From Vannielia sp. (lineage in GTDB: Bacteria; Pseudomonadota; Alphaproteobacteria; Rhodobacterales; Rhodobacteraceae): DNA of 64,000 nucleotides. The DNA lies in contig NZ_JARGND010000007.1 of the NCBI RefSeq assembly GCF_029212645.1, positions 1 through 64,000 of the forward strand, given 5' to 3'. The notes below the pieces were generated by a model. The model worked only from the letters and a program-made list of their open reading frames with translations, had not been told where the DNA came from and ran no database searches. The translations under genes were made by a program, and so were the position numbers. Of the stretch, positions 16,603-25,009 are shown one piece after another. Within the stretch, counting starts at the first letter, position 1. Each line of letters starts with the position of its first letter.

Positions 16603-16618
16603 TCAACCTTGGCTTAAC
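16603..16618. promoter_or_regulatory. Candidate CtrA binding site between flgB and fliI
   Basis: TCAA-N7-TTAAC differs by one base from the CtrA consensus TTAA-N7-TTAAC. It lies in the 97-bp gap between the divergent flgB and fliI genes, the same arrangement as the site between fliF and fliL. CtrA control is inferred from the consensus and position. Confidence 0.5.
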
Positions 16619-16679
16619 CCTGATTCCTTTAGAAACAGTTTCGAGGCGCCGATTCCCGGCCCGATTTGTGGAGAATCCC

Positions 16680-17996
16680 ATGCCCCCCGCTTCCCTCGCC
16701 CAACTCACTGCCGAAATCGCCGCCCTGCGCCCTGCCGTTTCTATCGGGCGGGTCTCTGCCGTTGGGCGCGGCGCGGTAGAGCTTACCGGGTTGTCCAGCG
16801 CCGCCGCGCTGGGCGATCAAGTGTGGATTGCCACCGCCAAGGGCCGCCTGCGCGGCGAGGTGATCGACCTTGGCCCAGAGCGCGCCATGGTCCTCCCCGA
16901 TGGCCCGCCCGAGGGGATTCGCCTTGATGATCAGGTCACGCTTCAGGGCCAGGATGGCCTCTCGCCCGATATCTCATGGCTGGGGCGCATCATTGATCCT
17001 TATGGCAACCCGCTTGATGGTCGCCCGCTGCCCAAAGGCGGCCACCTGCTGCCCTTGCGCCCCGCCGCACCGCCCGCCACCGCCCGGCGCACCCTTGGCG
17101 AACGGCTCGCCACCGGCACCGCTGTATTTGACACGCTGCTCCCATTGGTGCGTGGCCAGCGCCTTGGGCTGTTTGCAGGGTCCGGCGTGGGCAAATCGAC
17201 CCTGCTGGGCAACCTCGCCAAGGGGCTGGAGGCCGATATCGCGGTGATCGCGCTGGTCGGCGAACGGGGCCGCGAACTGCGCCATTTCGTCGAGGAGGTT
17301 CTGGGGGCCGAGGGCATGGCGCGCTCGGTCATCGTTGCCGCCACCTCCGACCAATCCGCCATCTCGCGCCGTCGCTGCATGTGGACAGCGATGACCGTGG
17401 CCGAACACCTGCGCGATGCGGGCAACCACGTGCTCTTTCTGGCCGATAGCGTCACCCGCTTCGCCGAGGCCCACCGCGAAATCGCATTGGCGGCGGGCGA
17501 GCCTGCCAACCTGCGCGGGTATCCGCCCTCGACCGCGCATATGATCATGTCACTGGCCGAGCGGGCGGGGCCGGGCCTGGAAGGCTCCAACGACATCACT
17601 GCCATCTTTTCGGTGCTGGTCGCCGGCTCCGATATGGACGAACCCGTGGCCGATATCCTGCGCGGCGTGCTTGATGGCCATGTGGTTCTCTCGCGCGAAA
17701 TCGCAGAGCGAGGCCGCTTCCCCGCCGTCGATCTGCTGCGCTCCACCTCCCGCTCGCTGCCCGCCGCCGCTTCGGACTACGAGAACGAGTTGATCTCGCG
17801 TGCCCGCCGCCGCCTCGGAGCCTATGACCGCGCCGAGCTGATGATCCAATCAGGGCTTTATACCAACGGGTCCGACCCGGAGATTGACGCCGCCATCCGG
17901 GCCTACCCGGCGCTTGATGCTTTCCTCGCTGAAGCCAGTCCCGAAGGCCCACCACGCGCCTTCCGCCGCCTCGCCAGCCTGCTCGGCCCCGCCTGA
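16680..17996 (+). CDS. fliI: Flagellar export ATPase FliI
   Basis: FliI is the ATPase that unloads chaperone-substrate complexes at the export gate and is related to the F1 beta subunit. The 438-aa protein has an N-terminal beta-barrel (about 15-90). Walker A is GSGVGKST at 167-174, and the Walker B region is near 'HVLFLADSVTRFAEA'. The conserved 'RGYPPS' and 'GSFT/VLVAGSDMDEP'-type blocks follow. ATG 16680 has GGAGA upstream; an in-frame GTG 12 bases earlier is less likely. It is the last gene of the flagellar block here. Confidence 0.97.
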   Translation: MPPASLAQLTAEIAALRPAVSIGRVSAVGRGAVELTGLSSAAALGDQVWIATAKGRLRGEVIDLGPERAMVLPDGPPEGIRLDDQVTLQGQDGLSPDISWLGRIIDPYGNPLDGRPLPKGGHLLPLRPAAPPATARRTLGERLATGTAVFDTLLPLVRGQRLGLFAGSGVGKSTLLGNLAKGLEADIAVIALVGERGRELRHFVEEVLGAEGMARSVIVAATSDQSAISRRRCMWTAMTVAEHLRDAGNHVLFLADSVTRFAEAHREIALAAGEPANLRGYPPSTAHMIMSLAERAGPGLEGSNDITAIFSVLVAGSDMDEPVADILRGVLDGHVVLSREIAERGRFPAVDLLRSTSRSLPAAASDYENELISRARRRLGAYDRAELMIQSGLYTNGSDPEIDAAIRAYPALDAFLAEASPEGPPRAFRRLASLLGPA

Positions 17997-18067
17997 TCCT
18001 CCTGTTTACGGCGGGCCGGCCCGTCGATCAGGGCGGACGGATGGGTGGGCTGGGGCCGCCGCGCGCA

Positions 18068-18161
18068 GCGTTAACCCCTGCCCGATATGTCGGATGACAT
18101 GTGCATGGGTTGTGCATCCCTTGTGTATCGGTTGTGGCCCTTCGCTTTTTGGGGTTAACGC
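18068..18161. repeat. TGTGCAT array with 11-bp period inside a perfect inverted repeat
   Basis: Three units, TGTGCATGGGT (18100), TGTGCATCCCT (18111) and TGTGTATCGGT (18122), and a partial fourth TGTGG (18133) follow each other with an exact 11-bp period. The array lies between a perfect 11-bp inverted repeat: GCGTTAACCCC at 18068-18078 and GGGGTTAACGC at 18151-18161. An 11-bp period puts units on about the same face of the helix, as in iterated protein-binding sites. A related array lies at 22673-22712 in the opposite orientation. Confidence 0.8.
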
Positions 18162-18818
18162 CCCCTGCCTGGCCTCGGTTTATTGGGATCAGCGGCCTCC
18201 CTCGAGAAAGAAACCCGCTGATATCGTCCCGCCGCACTTGCCCCATCTCAACGCGTATTTGCAAAGTACCAAAGCCCTGATTCAGCTGGATCGCCCCGTT
18301 GCCAAGCGCATAAAACCGCGGGTCTCGATTGGGCTCCCCGCCAAGCACCTCAAGCCCCGCCCCATAACTGCCGCCACACTCCAATGCACCGAGCATCCCC
18401 GCCTCATCCGCCCTGCTTCCCCACGAGATATTCACCCAAATTACGCGCAGCTCTCAAACTCCAAGCCCCTATTTCGTAAGATATTTTCCCCTATCGCACC
18501 GAAAGCTACCCGCCACCCCACCGCCATCGCAAAGGGCACGGGACCAGCGTGAAAACTCACCGCCGCGAGTCCTTCCTCGAGCGAGCAAAGTCGTGCGCCT
18601 CCATCTTGATAACCGCCAAACGCTCAGCACTCTCGCCGCCATTCCGGCCCAACCCAAGTGTGCCCGCCCCGCCCCCGCTGTTCTTGCTGTTCAGACGATA
18701 TTCACTCTTTCTGGCCCATGACCCATCCCGTGCCTACCGGAGGCACAAAAGCACCACGCCAACCCCGCGCGATATAGGCCGCCACCGGCGCGCGGGTCAT
18801 TGCAGAGCAACACCGCCT

Positions 18819-19510
18819 TCAAGGAGGCAGGCGCAGTACATCCTGGGGCCGGGATCGCGCAGGCAAAAAATGATCAAGCTCGCCGTTACTGGGGCCTAGG
18901 ACGGTGCGGAGCCTGCCTAAATCAAACTCAGTGTCAGCCACCGGGGCAAGATCACCAAGCGGGGTTTTGGCTGCGTTTACTGGCAGGTCGCGATCGGCCT
19001 CAATCAACAGGCAGTGGCCCTCCTGCATGGGCGCGCTAAAGAGGTTCCATTGCTGAGATGGACAAAATTGCAAAGCGTCAGCGCATCGGTCGTGCCACCG
19101 GAACCGCCGTGCAGCGCCTTGCCGCCTGCGAGGCGGTTCGCAATGCAGCCCAGGTTTCCGCCAAGTGGCCCATCCCAGCGCTATAGACGGCCAGAAGCGG
19201 TGAGCCGAGGACGAGGAACCAGGGCACCACCTCCATCCGCAAATTTTGCAGCGATGCGCCATAGATGACGGTGCTCGCCGTCACCCAACCATAGAAAAGG
19301 GCGCGCGCCGCACTTCGGTGCCGCCAGGAACTGTGCCAAATTTTTCCAACCATAGCGACGGGTTACGCCATGAAGAAACAGGTTGCTTGCGGTAGCTACG
19401 ACGGGAACGGCATCGATGATATGGAGCATGGGAGAACGATCAACGTCGCCTTCGTCTGACGACACGAGCTGTGCCGTATTGGCGTGATGTCGGAGGTATT
19501 CACCGCCCAC
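18819..19510 (-). pseudogene. Probable remnant of a membrane protein gene
   Basis: Three overlapping leftward frames look like pieces of one protein. The first (19510 to about 19310) has a hydrophobic segment, 'VPVVATASNLFLHG'. The second (about 19320-19120) has two hydrophobic segments, 'TASTVIYGASLQ' and 'VVPWFLVLGSPLLAVYSAG'. The third (about 19060-18819) gives a charged soluble tail. Joining them needs at least two frameshifts. I do not recognise the family. Chance open frames in GC-rich DNA are a real alternative. Confidence 0.3.
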
Positions 19511-20105
19511 CGCGTCACCATCTCGGGAAACTTCGAGACGTGCGTGCCCAATCTGACCCGCGCACCCCAGTAGGCCCCATTGAGCTTGTGACCGTCGTCA
19601 CCGCGATGGAGCACGTGTCGCAAGAGGCGGCGACCACGTCGATGCCGCGTACCGGTCCATCAAGGATTCGCACCCCGGGTTTCTGATTATAGCCATTGCC
19701 AAAGCGCTCCCTTATGCTGGTTGCTGGCCGACAGGTGCGCCGCATGCAGAAACACGCTTGATAAACGGCTGGTCACTTCGATGGGGTCGGTCTCGGCCAC
19801 GCTGGTTGCGCCTGCTTCTGAAGATCGCCATTAGCCCCTCGGATTCGGCCCTTGACGGCATTGATGCGATTGCCCCGCAAAGCCAAGAGGTCGCTGGCGC
19901 GCAGAGGCGCGGGCAACGGGTATTATGCGACACCCCTCAAAGAAAGGCATCGGCGTGACCTGCTATTTCTTCATCGAAAGCCGCACCTGCCTCCTTGCCC
20001 CTCGCCACCCCACTGGTTCCCGATCAAGGGGTCCGGCGGCTGTGAGCGGGGGTTGAACCCGCGCGGATGCGAGAGGATGATGCTCCGCAATATACCGGAG
20101 AACAC

Positions 20106-20822
20106 ATGAGTCACCCCGCCATAACGCCCGAAATCCTGCCGCTGGGGCAAGACGGCATTGTTGTACGCTTCGCCCGTGCCGTGAGCCCCGAGGCGAGCGC
20201 TGCTGTGGCCCGCTTTTCCGAAGCGGCCAAGGCGCTGCCGGTGGTAGAGATCGCCCCCGCGCTGGCCTCGGTGATGCTGCGGTTTGACCCCCGGCAGGAA
20301 CGCCGCAGCGCGATTGAACCCGCATTGCGAGAGATCCTCGCAGGGGAGTGGACTGGCCTGAGTGATCCAAAACCAAAACGCCGATGGCACATCCCCGTTG
20401 TGCTCGACGGCCCAGGATTGACAGAATCAGCGCAAATGGCCGGTGTCACAGTGGAAGATGCCATAAAAGAATTGACGGAACATGAACTCCGGGTCCGAGC
20501 GATTGGGTTTGCGCCGGGATTGCCTTACCTTGGCTTCCTGCCCGAGCATTGGAACATCGCGCGACAGCACGACCTCACCCCGCGGGTTGAGTCTGGGGCC
20601 TTGGTTGTGGCGGTGCGCCAATTGGTGCTGTTTCCTACCGCCAGTAAAACCGGCTGGCGGCAGGTTGGCCGCGCTGCGTTTCGCCCGTTTCGGCCTGAGG
20701 CTCGCGAGCCGTTCTTGTTGCAGGCGGGGGATGCCGTGAGGCTGGAGCAAGTGGCGAAGAGCGAATGGCAATCACTTGAAAATACAGAACTTGGCGGCGC
20801 GCACTGTGAGGAATTGGCATGA
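20106..20822 (+). CDS. pxpB: 5-oxoprolinase subunit PxpB
   Basis: PxpB works with PxpC and PxpA to open 5-oxoproline (pyroglutamate) to glutamate using ATP. The 238-aa form starts at ATG 20106, with GGAG 6 bases upstream; an earlier in-frame ATG at 20067 lacks a ribosome site. Family blocks are visible: 'GFAPGLPYLGFLPEHW' in the middle and the Gly-rich 'PTASKTGWRQVGR' (in other members P.PGGW.LIGRT). It overlaps pxpC by 4 bases. Confidence 0.93.
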   Translation: MSHPAITPEILPLGQDGIVVRFARAVSPEASAAVARFSEAAKALPVVEIAPALASVMLRFDPRQERRSAIEPALREILAGEWTGLSDPKPKRRWHIPVVLDGPGLTESAQMAGVTVEDAIKELTEHELRVRAIGFAPGLPYLGFLPEHWNIARQHDLTPRVESGALVVAVRQLVLFPTASKTGWRQVGRAAFRPFRPEAREPFLLQAGDAVRLEQVAKSEWQSLENTELGGAHCEELA

Positions 20823-21832
20823 CGGTGTTGACGATCCACAGCGCCGGGCCGGGGTTGACGGTACAGGATTTGGGCCGCGACGGTTGGCGTGCCAAAGGCC
20901 TAGCACGTGGCGGCGCGGCGGACCGTTTGGCCCTGCTTGAAGCGGCGGCTTTGCTGGGCCAAACCACCCCCTTGTCCGCGCTGGAAATGGCCGGAATGGG
21001 CGGGCGGTTTTCGGTCGATGCGCCAACGCGGTTTGTGCTGACTGGCGCAAGGATGAATGCCTCGGTCGAGGGCCGCGTGGTAGCGAGCAATACGAGCGCG
21101 GTTTTGGCCCCCGGAGAGGTGCTGGACGTGCGCGGCGCACAAGCCGGAAGCTATGGCTACCTCGCTTTCGCAGGCGGCGTGATCGGGCCGGAATGGCTGG
21201 GCAGCCGCTCGGCGCATCTTCTTGGTGGCATTGGAAACTTTCTGAACGCCGGGACAATTGCGTTAGGGGCCGATCCTGATGTGAGCGCTGGGTTAAAGCG
21301 GCTCGCAGTCGCGGATCGGTTGAGTGGCGGGGTGCTGCGGGTGATGCCGGGGCCGCAGACCGAGTTGTTTGATGCGGCAGTTCGAGAACGGTTCTTTGCG
21401 ACTGTGTTTAAACGGGCGGCACAGGCCAATCGGCAAGGGCTGCGGCTGGAGTTTGAGGGCGAGGCATTTACCAACGAAACCAGAGACTTGGCTTCAGATT
21501 TCCTGACGCCGGGCGATGTCCAGATGACCGGAGATGGCCGCCCCTATGTGCTGCTGAGCGAATGTCAGACGGTGGGGGGGTATCCCCGGATCGGCACGGT
21601 GATCGCCGCCGACCTGCCAAAAGCGGCACAGGCGGGGGCTGGCGCGGCGCTACGGTTTAGGGCGATTTCACTGGTTGAGGCAGATGCGCTTTGGGAGAGT
21701 GAGGCGATGATTTTAGCGCGCCTTGAAAAGGCGGTGGAACCATTGATCCGCAGCCCGCATGATATCGCCAATTTGCATGAATATCAATTGGTTGACGGCG
21801 CCACAACGGGCGACGAATTGGAGACAGAATGA
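20819..21832 (+). CDS. pxpC: 5-oxoprolinase subunit PxpC
   Basis: PxpC is the biotin-dependent-carboxyltransferase-like subunit of bacterial 5-oxoprolinase. The 337-aa length is normal. The N-terminus 'SAGPGLTVQDLGRDGWRAKGLARGGAAD' matches the family signature (G..tvQD.GR.G....G.p.sGa.D), and the later 'QMTGDGRPYVLLSECQTVGGYPRIGTVI' block is also typical. The gene overlaps both neighbours by 4 bases, indicating translational coupling across the operon. Confidence 0.95.
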   Translation: MTVLTIHSAGPGLTVQDLGRDGWRAKGLARGGAADRLALLEAAALLGQTTPLSALEMAGMGGRFSVDAPTRFVLTGARMNASVEGRVVASNTSAVLAPGEVLDVRGAQAGSYGYLAFAGGVIGPEWLGSRSAHLLGGIGNFLNAGTIALGADPDVSAGLKRLAVADRLSGGVLRVMPGPQTELFDAAVRERFFATVFKRAAQANRQGLRLEFEGEAFTNETRDLASDFLTPGDVQMTGDGRPYVLLSECQTVGGYPRIGTVIAADLPKAAQAGAGAALRFRAISLVEADALWESEAMILARLEKAVEPLIRSPHDIANLHEYQLVDGATTGDELETE

Positions 21833-22587
21833 GGCGCACGATCGACCTGAATGCCGACATGGGCGAGAGCTTTGGACCATGGAAAATGGGGGCGGATGCG
21901 GCGCTTCTGCAGGTGGTGACATCGGCCAATGTGGCCTGTGGTTTCCATGCCGGAGACGCCGATCACATGGCCGCGACCATGGCCGAGGCAGTGAAACGCG
22001 GCGTTGGCATTGGTGCGCACCCCGGTTTTGCCGATCTCCAAGGCTTTGGACGGCGCCGAATTTCTCTTACAGAACAGGAGCTTGGCAATCTTGTCACGTA
22101 TCAGCTTGGGGCCGCGATGGCGATGGCGGCGAAGGCTGGCGGCAAGGTGCGGCACCTAAAGCTTCACGGTGCGCTGGCCAACATGGCCGCGGAAAGTGCA
22201 GCGATTTCAGAAGCTTGCTTTAAGGCTGCCTTGAAGGTGCAGCCGGATCTGGTGCTGATGACGATCGCACAGACCGCGCAGCAGCGGGTCGCAGAGCGGC
22301 TAAAGGCCCGGTATGCTTGCGAAATTTTTGCAGATCGCGCCTATAATGATGATTGCACGTTGGTGGATCGCTCGCAGCCCGGTGCGATGATTGAGGGCGC
22401 TGATGCCGCTGCCGAGCGGGTCCTAAAGATGATTGGGAGCGGTGCCATTTTTTCCTTGTCTGGCAAGGAGATACCGGCGCGGATTGATACCATTTGCCTG
22501 CATGGCGACGGGCCGGAGGCGCTGGAGATTGCGCGGGCGGTGCGTGCGCGGCTGGAAGCGGCAGGATGGAGCCTGAAGCCCTTGTAA
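21829..22587 (+). CDS. pxpA: 5-oxoprolinase subunit PxpA (LamB/YcsF family)
   Basis: PxpA is the LamB/YcsF-type subunit that completes 5-oxoprolinase. The 252-aa protein opens with the family signature 'DLNADMGESFG' and has 'ANVACGFHAGD' and 'GAHPGFADLQGFGRR', covering the metal-site-like His and Asp residues. It ends the pxpB-pxpC-pxpA operon. No transporter is linked, so the operon may simply recycle spontaneously formed 5-oxoproline. Confidence 0.96.
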   Translation: MRRTIDLNADMGESFGPWKMGADAALLQVVTSANVACGFHAGDADHMAATMAEAVKRGVGIGAHPGFADLQGFGRRRISLTEQELGNLVTYQLGAAMAMAAKAGGKVRHLKLHGALANMAAESAAISEACFKAALKVQPDLVLMTIAQTAQQRVAERLKARYACEIFADRAYNDDCTLVDRSQPGAMIEGADAAAERVLKMIGSGAIFSLSGKEIPARIDTICLHGDGPEALEIARAVRARLEAAGWSLKPL

Positions 22588-22672
22588 TTTCAAGGGGTTG
22601 GAAGGGCGGCGTTGCGCGCGTGCGGGGTGTTAATTGCGAAGCGATTTTTGCCGCTAATTGCAATAAGATCAC

Positions 22673-22712
22673 TTGCACAAAGCATGCACAACCGATGCAC
22701 ATGCCATGCACA
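22673..22712 (-). repeat. Second TGTGCAT array with 11-bp period
   Basis: Read on the minus strand, TGTGCAT occurs at 22712-22706, 22701-22695 and 22690-22684, then TGTGCAA at 22679-22673, giving four units at an exact 11-bp period. The TTAACC-N6-GGTTAA inverted repeat at 22720-22737 adjoins it. The array lies between the convergent pxpA and arsJ-like genes. It shares unit, period and nearby GTTAA-type palindromes with the array at 18100, so the two are probably sites for the same protein. Confidence 0.8.
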
Positions 22713-22733
22713 CGAAGTTTTAACCTTCCTTGG

Positions 22734-24014
22734 TTAAGTTAAGCCATCGGACGCATCGGCGACGGGGCGCAAGCGGCCTGCGGCGAGGGCGCTGACGAGC
22801 ACCATCACCGCGGCTGTGCTCAGCGTCATCGCTAGCCCACCGATTTGGTAGGTGAGTCCGGACATGAGCGTGCCAAGCAGCCGCCCGGCAGCATTGGCCA
22901 TATAGTAGAAGCCCACGTCCATTGTGACGTGCTCGGCCTTGCTGAACGCGAGGATGAGGTAGGAATGGAGCGAGGAGTTGACCGCGAAGATCGCGCCAAA
23001 AACCAACAGCCCGAGGATGATCGTCACCGTCAGCCACATCTGCGGCGCAGGCGTGACAGCAGTGGCAACGGCGAGAGTTGCAGGCACGACGCACAAGGCG
23101 GCGGCCCAGTGACGGGCGGCGCCGATCAAATCAGCCTCGGGGCGCGATCCGGCCCGCAAGAGGCGCGGTGCCGTGGCCTGAACCAACCCATAGAGGATGA
23201 TCCAACCCGCCATGAAGCTGCCAATCAGGAAAAACGCGGCGCGGTTGCCCGCCGCGCTGCCGTCCGACGACACGGCGTAGAAATAGATCGGGATGCCCAC
23301 AACGAACCACACATCGCGCGCGCCAAACAGGAAAACGCGGGCCAGCGACAGCCAGTTGACGTTGGCCGACCTCGAGAAGACTTCGGAAAATTTTGCGCCC
23401 CTGCGACCCTTGGGCAAGCCCGGCGGCATAGCGAAAAACACTGCGAGCAGGATCAGCGCCAGAACCGCCGCCATCGCCAGCACCGACCAGGTGAAGCCGA
23501 GGCTGGCAAGCAGGGCAGCGCCGAGCAAAAAGCCAAACCCCTTGACCACGTTCTTGGACCCGGTGAGTGCTGCGACCCAGCGAAACAGACCGCCGTTTTC
23601 ACTTGGGGCGAGCAGCTTGACCGCCGATTTGGAGGACATCTTGGCAAGGTCCTTCGCCACCCCGCTCAGGCCCTGAACCAACATGACGAAGACCACCGAA
23701 AGGCCCATCGTCCAGCCCGGATCAAGCTGCGCCAAGGCGAACAGCGCCACAATTTGCAGCGCGAGCCCGGCATAAAGCGTGGTGGTGAGGCCAAAGCGAG
23801 CAGCGATCCAGCCAGCAGAGAGGTTGGTGACCATGCCGGCGAGTTCATAAAGCACGAAGAGATAGGCAAGCTGCACCGGCGAAAACCCAAGGGTATGAAA
23901 GTGCAACAACACCAACATACGCAACGCGCCATCGGTGAGCATGAAGGCCCAATAGACCGCCGTGACAGCGATATAGGCGGCCATGCCTTCGGGGCGGGCG
24001 GCAGCCTTTGTCAC
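22734..24014 (-). CDS. arsJ: Organoarsenical efflux transporter ArsJ (MFS)
   Basis: ArsJ is a major-facilitator exporter of 1-arseno-3-phosphoglycerate, which then breaks down to arsenate outside the cell. The 426-aa protein has about 12 membrane segments. Its N-terminal 'TDGALRMLVLLHFHTLGFSP' and 'AYLFVLYELAGMVTNL' blocks look like ArsJ. The decisive evidence is context: it overlaps by 4 bases the end of a glyceraldehyde-3-phosphate dehydrogenase gene and follows an ArsR-type regulator. The stop codon lies in the palindrome next to the second 11-bp array. Confidence 0.92.
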   Translation of the reverse strand: MTKAAARPEGMAAYIAVTAVYWAFMLTDGALRMLVLLHFHTLGFSPVQLAYLFVLYELAGMVTNLSAGWIAARFGLTTTLYAGLALQIVALFALAQLDPGWTMGLSVVFVMLVQGLSGVAKDLAKMSSKSAVKLLAPSENGGLFRWVAALTGSKNVVKGFGFLLGAALLASLGFTWSVLAMAAVLALILLAVFFAMPPGLPKGRRGAKFSEVFSRSANVNWLSLARVFLFGARDVWFVVGIPIYFYAVSSDGSAAGNRAAFFLIGSFMAGWIILYGLVQATAPRLLRAGSRPEADLIGAARHWAAALCVVPATLAVATAVTPAPQMWLTVTIILGLLVFGAIFAVNSSLHSYLILAFSKAEHVTMDVGFYYMANAAGRLLGTLMSGLTYQIGGLAMTLSTAAVMVLVSALAAGRLRPVADASDGLT

Positions 24015-25009
24015 AGCGCAGCACCGACCATGAACGCAACATCAACGAGGCGATGCGCATAGCCCATCTCATTGTCATACCACGCATAAACCTTGAGTTG
24101 GGTGCCGTTAATGACCATCGTCGACGGCGCATCAATGATCGAGGAGCGCGTATCATTGGTGTAATCGGCGGACACCAGCGGACGGGTTTCATAGCCGAGG
24201 ATGCCGGAAAGCTCGCCCTCGGACGCGGCCTTGAACAAGCCGTTCACCTGCGCGGCAGTGGTCTCTTGCGCGAGTTCGAAAACGCAGTCAGTGAGCGAGG
24301 CGTTCAGCAGCGGAACGCGCACCGCATGGCCATTCAACCGCCCCTTGAGATCAGGGTAGATCATGGTGATTGCCGTTGCGCTGCCGGTGGTGGTGGGGAT
24401 CAGCGAATTCAGCGCCGAACGGGCGCGGCGCAGGTCTTTCGCCGGGCGGTCAACGATGGTTTGCGTGTTGGTCACATCATGAATCGTGGTGATCGAGCCG
24501 TGCTTGATGCCAAGGTTTTCATGGATCACCTTGACCACCGGCGCGAGGCAATTGGTGGTGCAGGAGGCGGCGGTGATGATGCGATGACGTGCGGGATCAA
24601 AGGCGGCATTGTTGACGCCGTAGACGATATTGGCAGCATCGCCGTCCTTGACCGGGGCAGACACGATGACTTTTTTGACCCCCGCCGCAAAGTAGGGCGC
24701 AAGCGCGGCCTCTGTTTTGAAGGCGCCGGTGCAATCAATCACCACATCCACGTTCGCCAGCGGCAAGGCGGCAAGGTCACGCGTGCCGATGAACGGAATG
24801 CGGGTGCCATCAATGGTGACGCTGTGATTGTCATGCGTAAAGTTGGCCTGCCAACGGCCATGCACGGTATCAAACTCAAGAAGATGGGCGTGCATCTCGG
24901 GGTCGCCCGCCGCGTCATTGATCCAGGCAATCTGCGCGCCGCGGGCAAGCAGCGGTTTCAGGGCGAGTTTACCGATGCGGCCAAGGCCATTGAGGGCATA
25001 AACTGTCAT
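24011..25009 (-). CDS. Arsenate-resistance glyceraldehyde-3-phosphate dehydrogenase
   Basis: In this setting the enzyme uses arsenate in place of phosphate to make 1-arseno-3-phosphoglycerate, the ArsJ substrate. The 332-aa protein has an N-terminal Rossmann start 'ALNGLGRIGKLALK'. The active site is 'AASCTTNCLAPV', with catalytic Cys150, and the C-terminal 'WYDNEMGYAHRLVDV' signature is intact. It overlaps arsJ and the regulator by 4 bases each, so this is a dedicated copy and not the glycolytic enzyme of a gap-pgk operon. Confidence 0.93.
   Translation of the reverse strand: MTVYALNGLGRIGKLALKPLLARGAQIAWINDAAGDPEMHAHLLEFDTVHGRWQANFTHDNHSVTIDGTRIPFIGTRDLAALPLANVDVVIDCTGAFKTEAALAPYFAAGVKKVIVSAPVKDGDAANIVYGVNNAAFDPARHRIITAASCTTNCLAPVVKVIHENLGIKHGSITTIHDVTNTQTIVDRPAKDLRRARSALNSLIPTTTGSATAITMIYPDLKGRLNGHAVRVPLLNASLTDCVFELAQETTAAQVNGLFKAASEGELSGILGYETRPLVSADYTNDTRSSIIDAPSTMVINGTQLKVYAWYDNEMGYAHRLVDVAFMVGAAL

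Larger units (their letters stand above)
17997..20105. other. 2.1-kb stretch without an intact gene
   Basis: No open frame here has convincing coding character over a full gene. It contains the TGTGCAT array at 18100-18137 inside an inverted repeat. A leftward frame at about 18170-18460 gives protein-like but unrecognised sequence with no good start. A further leftward set of broken membrane-protein-like frames lies at 18819-19510. The stretch separates the flagellar block from the 5-oxoprolinase operon and looks like a site of gene decay or past insertion and deletion. Confidence 0.6.

Noticed and set aside
17884-18552. Rightward open frame across the end of fliI into the gene-free stretch
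   Set aside because: Its first part is a shadow of fliI and the rest is Pro/Arg-rich with no motif or ribosome site.
20030-20090. tRNA-like T-arm (GCGGG-TTCAACC-CCCGC on the minus strand) just before pxpB
   Set aside because: No matching acceptor, D or anticodon arms could be folded around it; probably a chance hairpin.
22845-24062. Long rightward open frame opposite arsJ
   Set aside because: His/Arg/Gln-rich shadow; the minus strand encodes a hydrophobic 12-helix transporter coupled to its neighbours.
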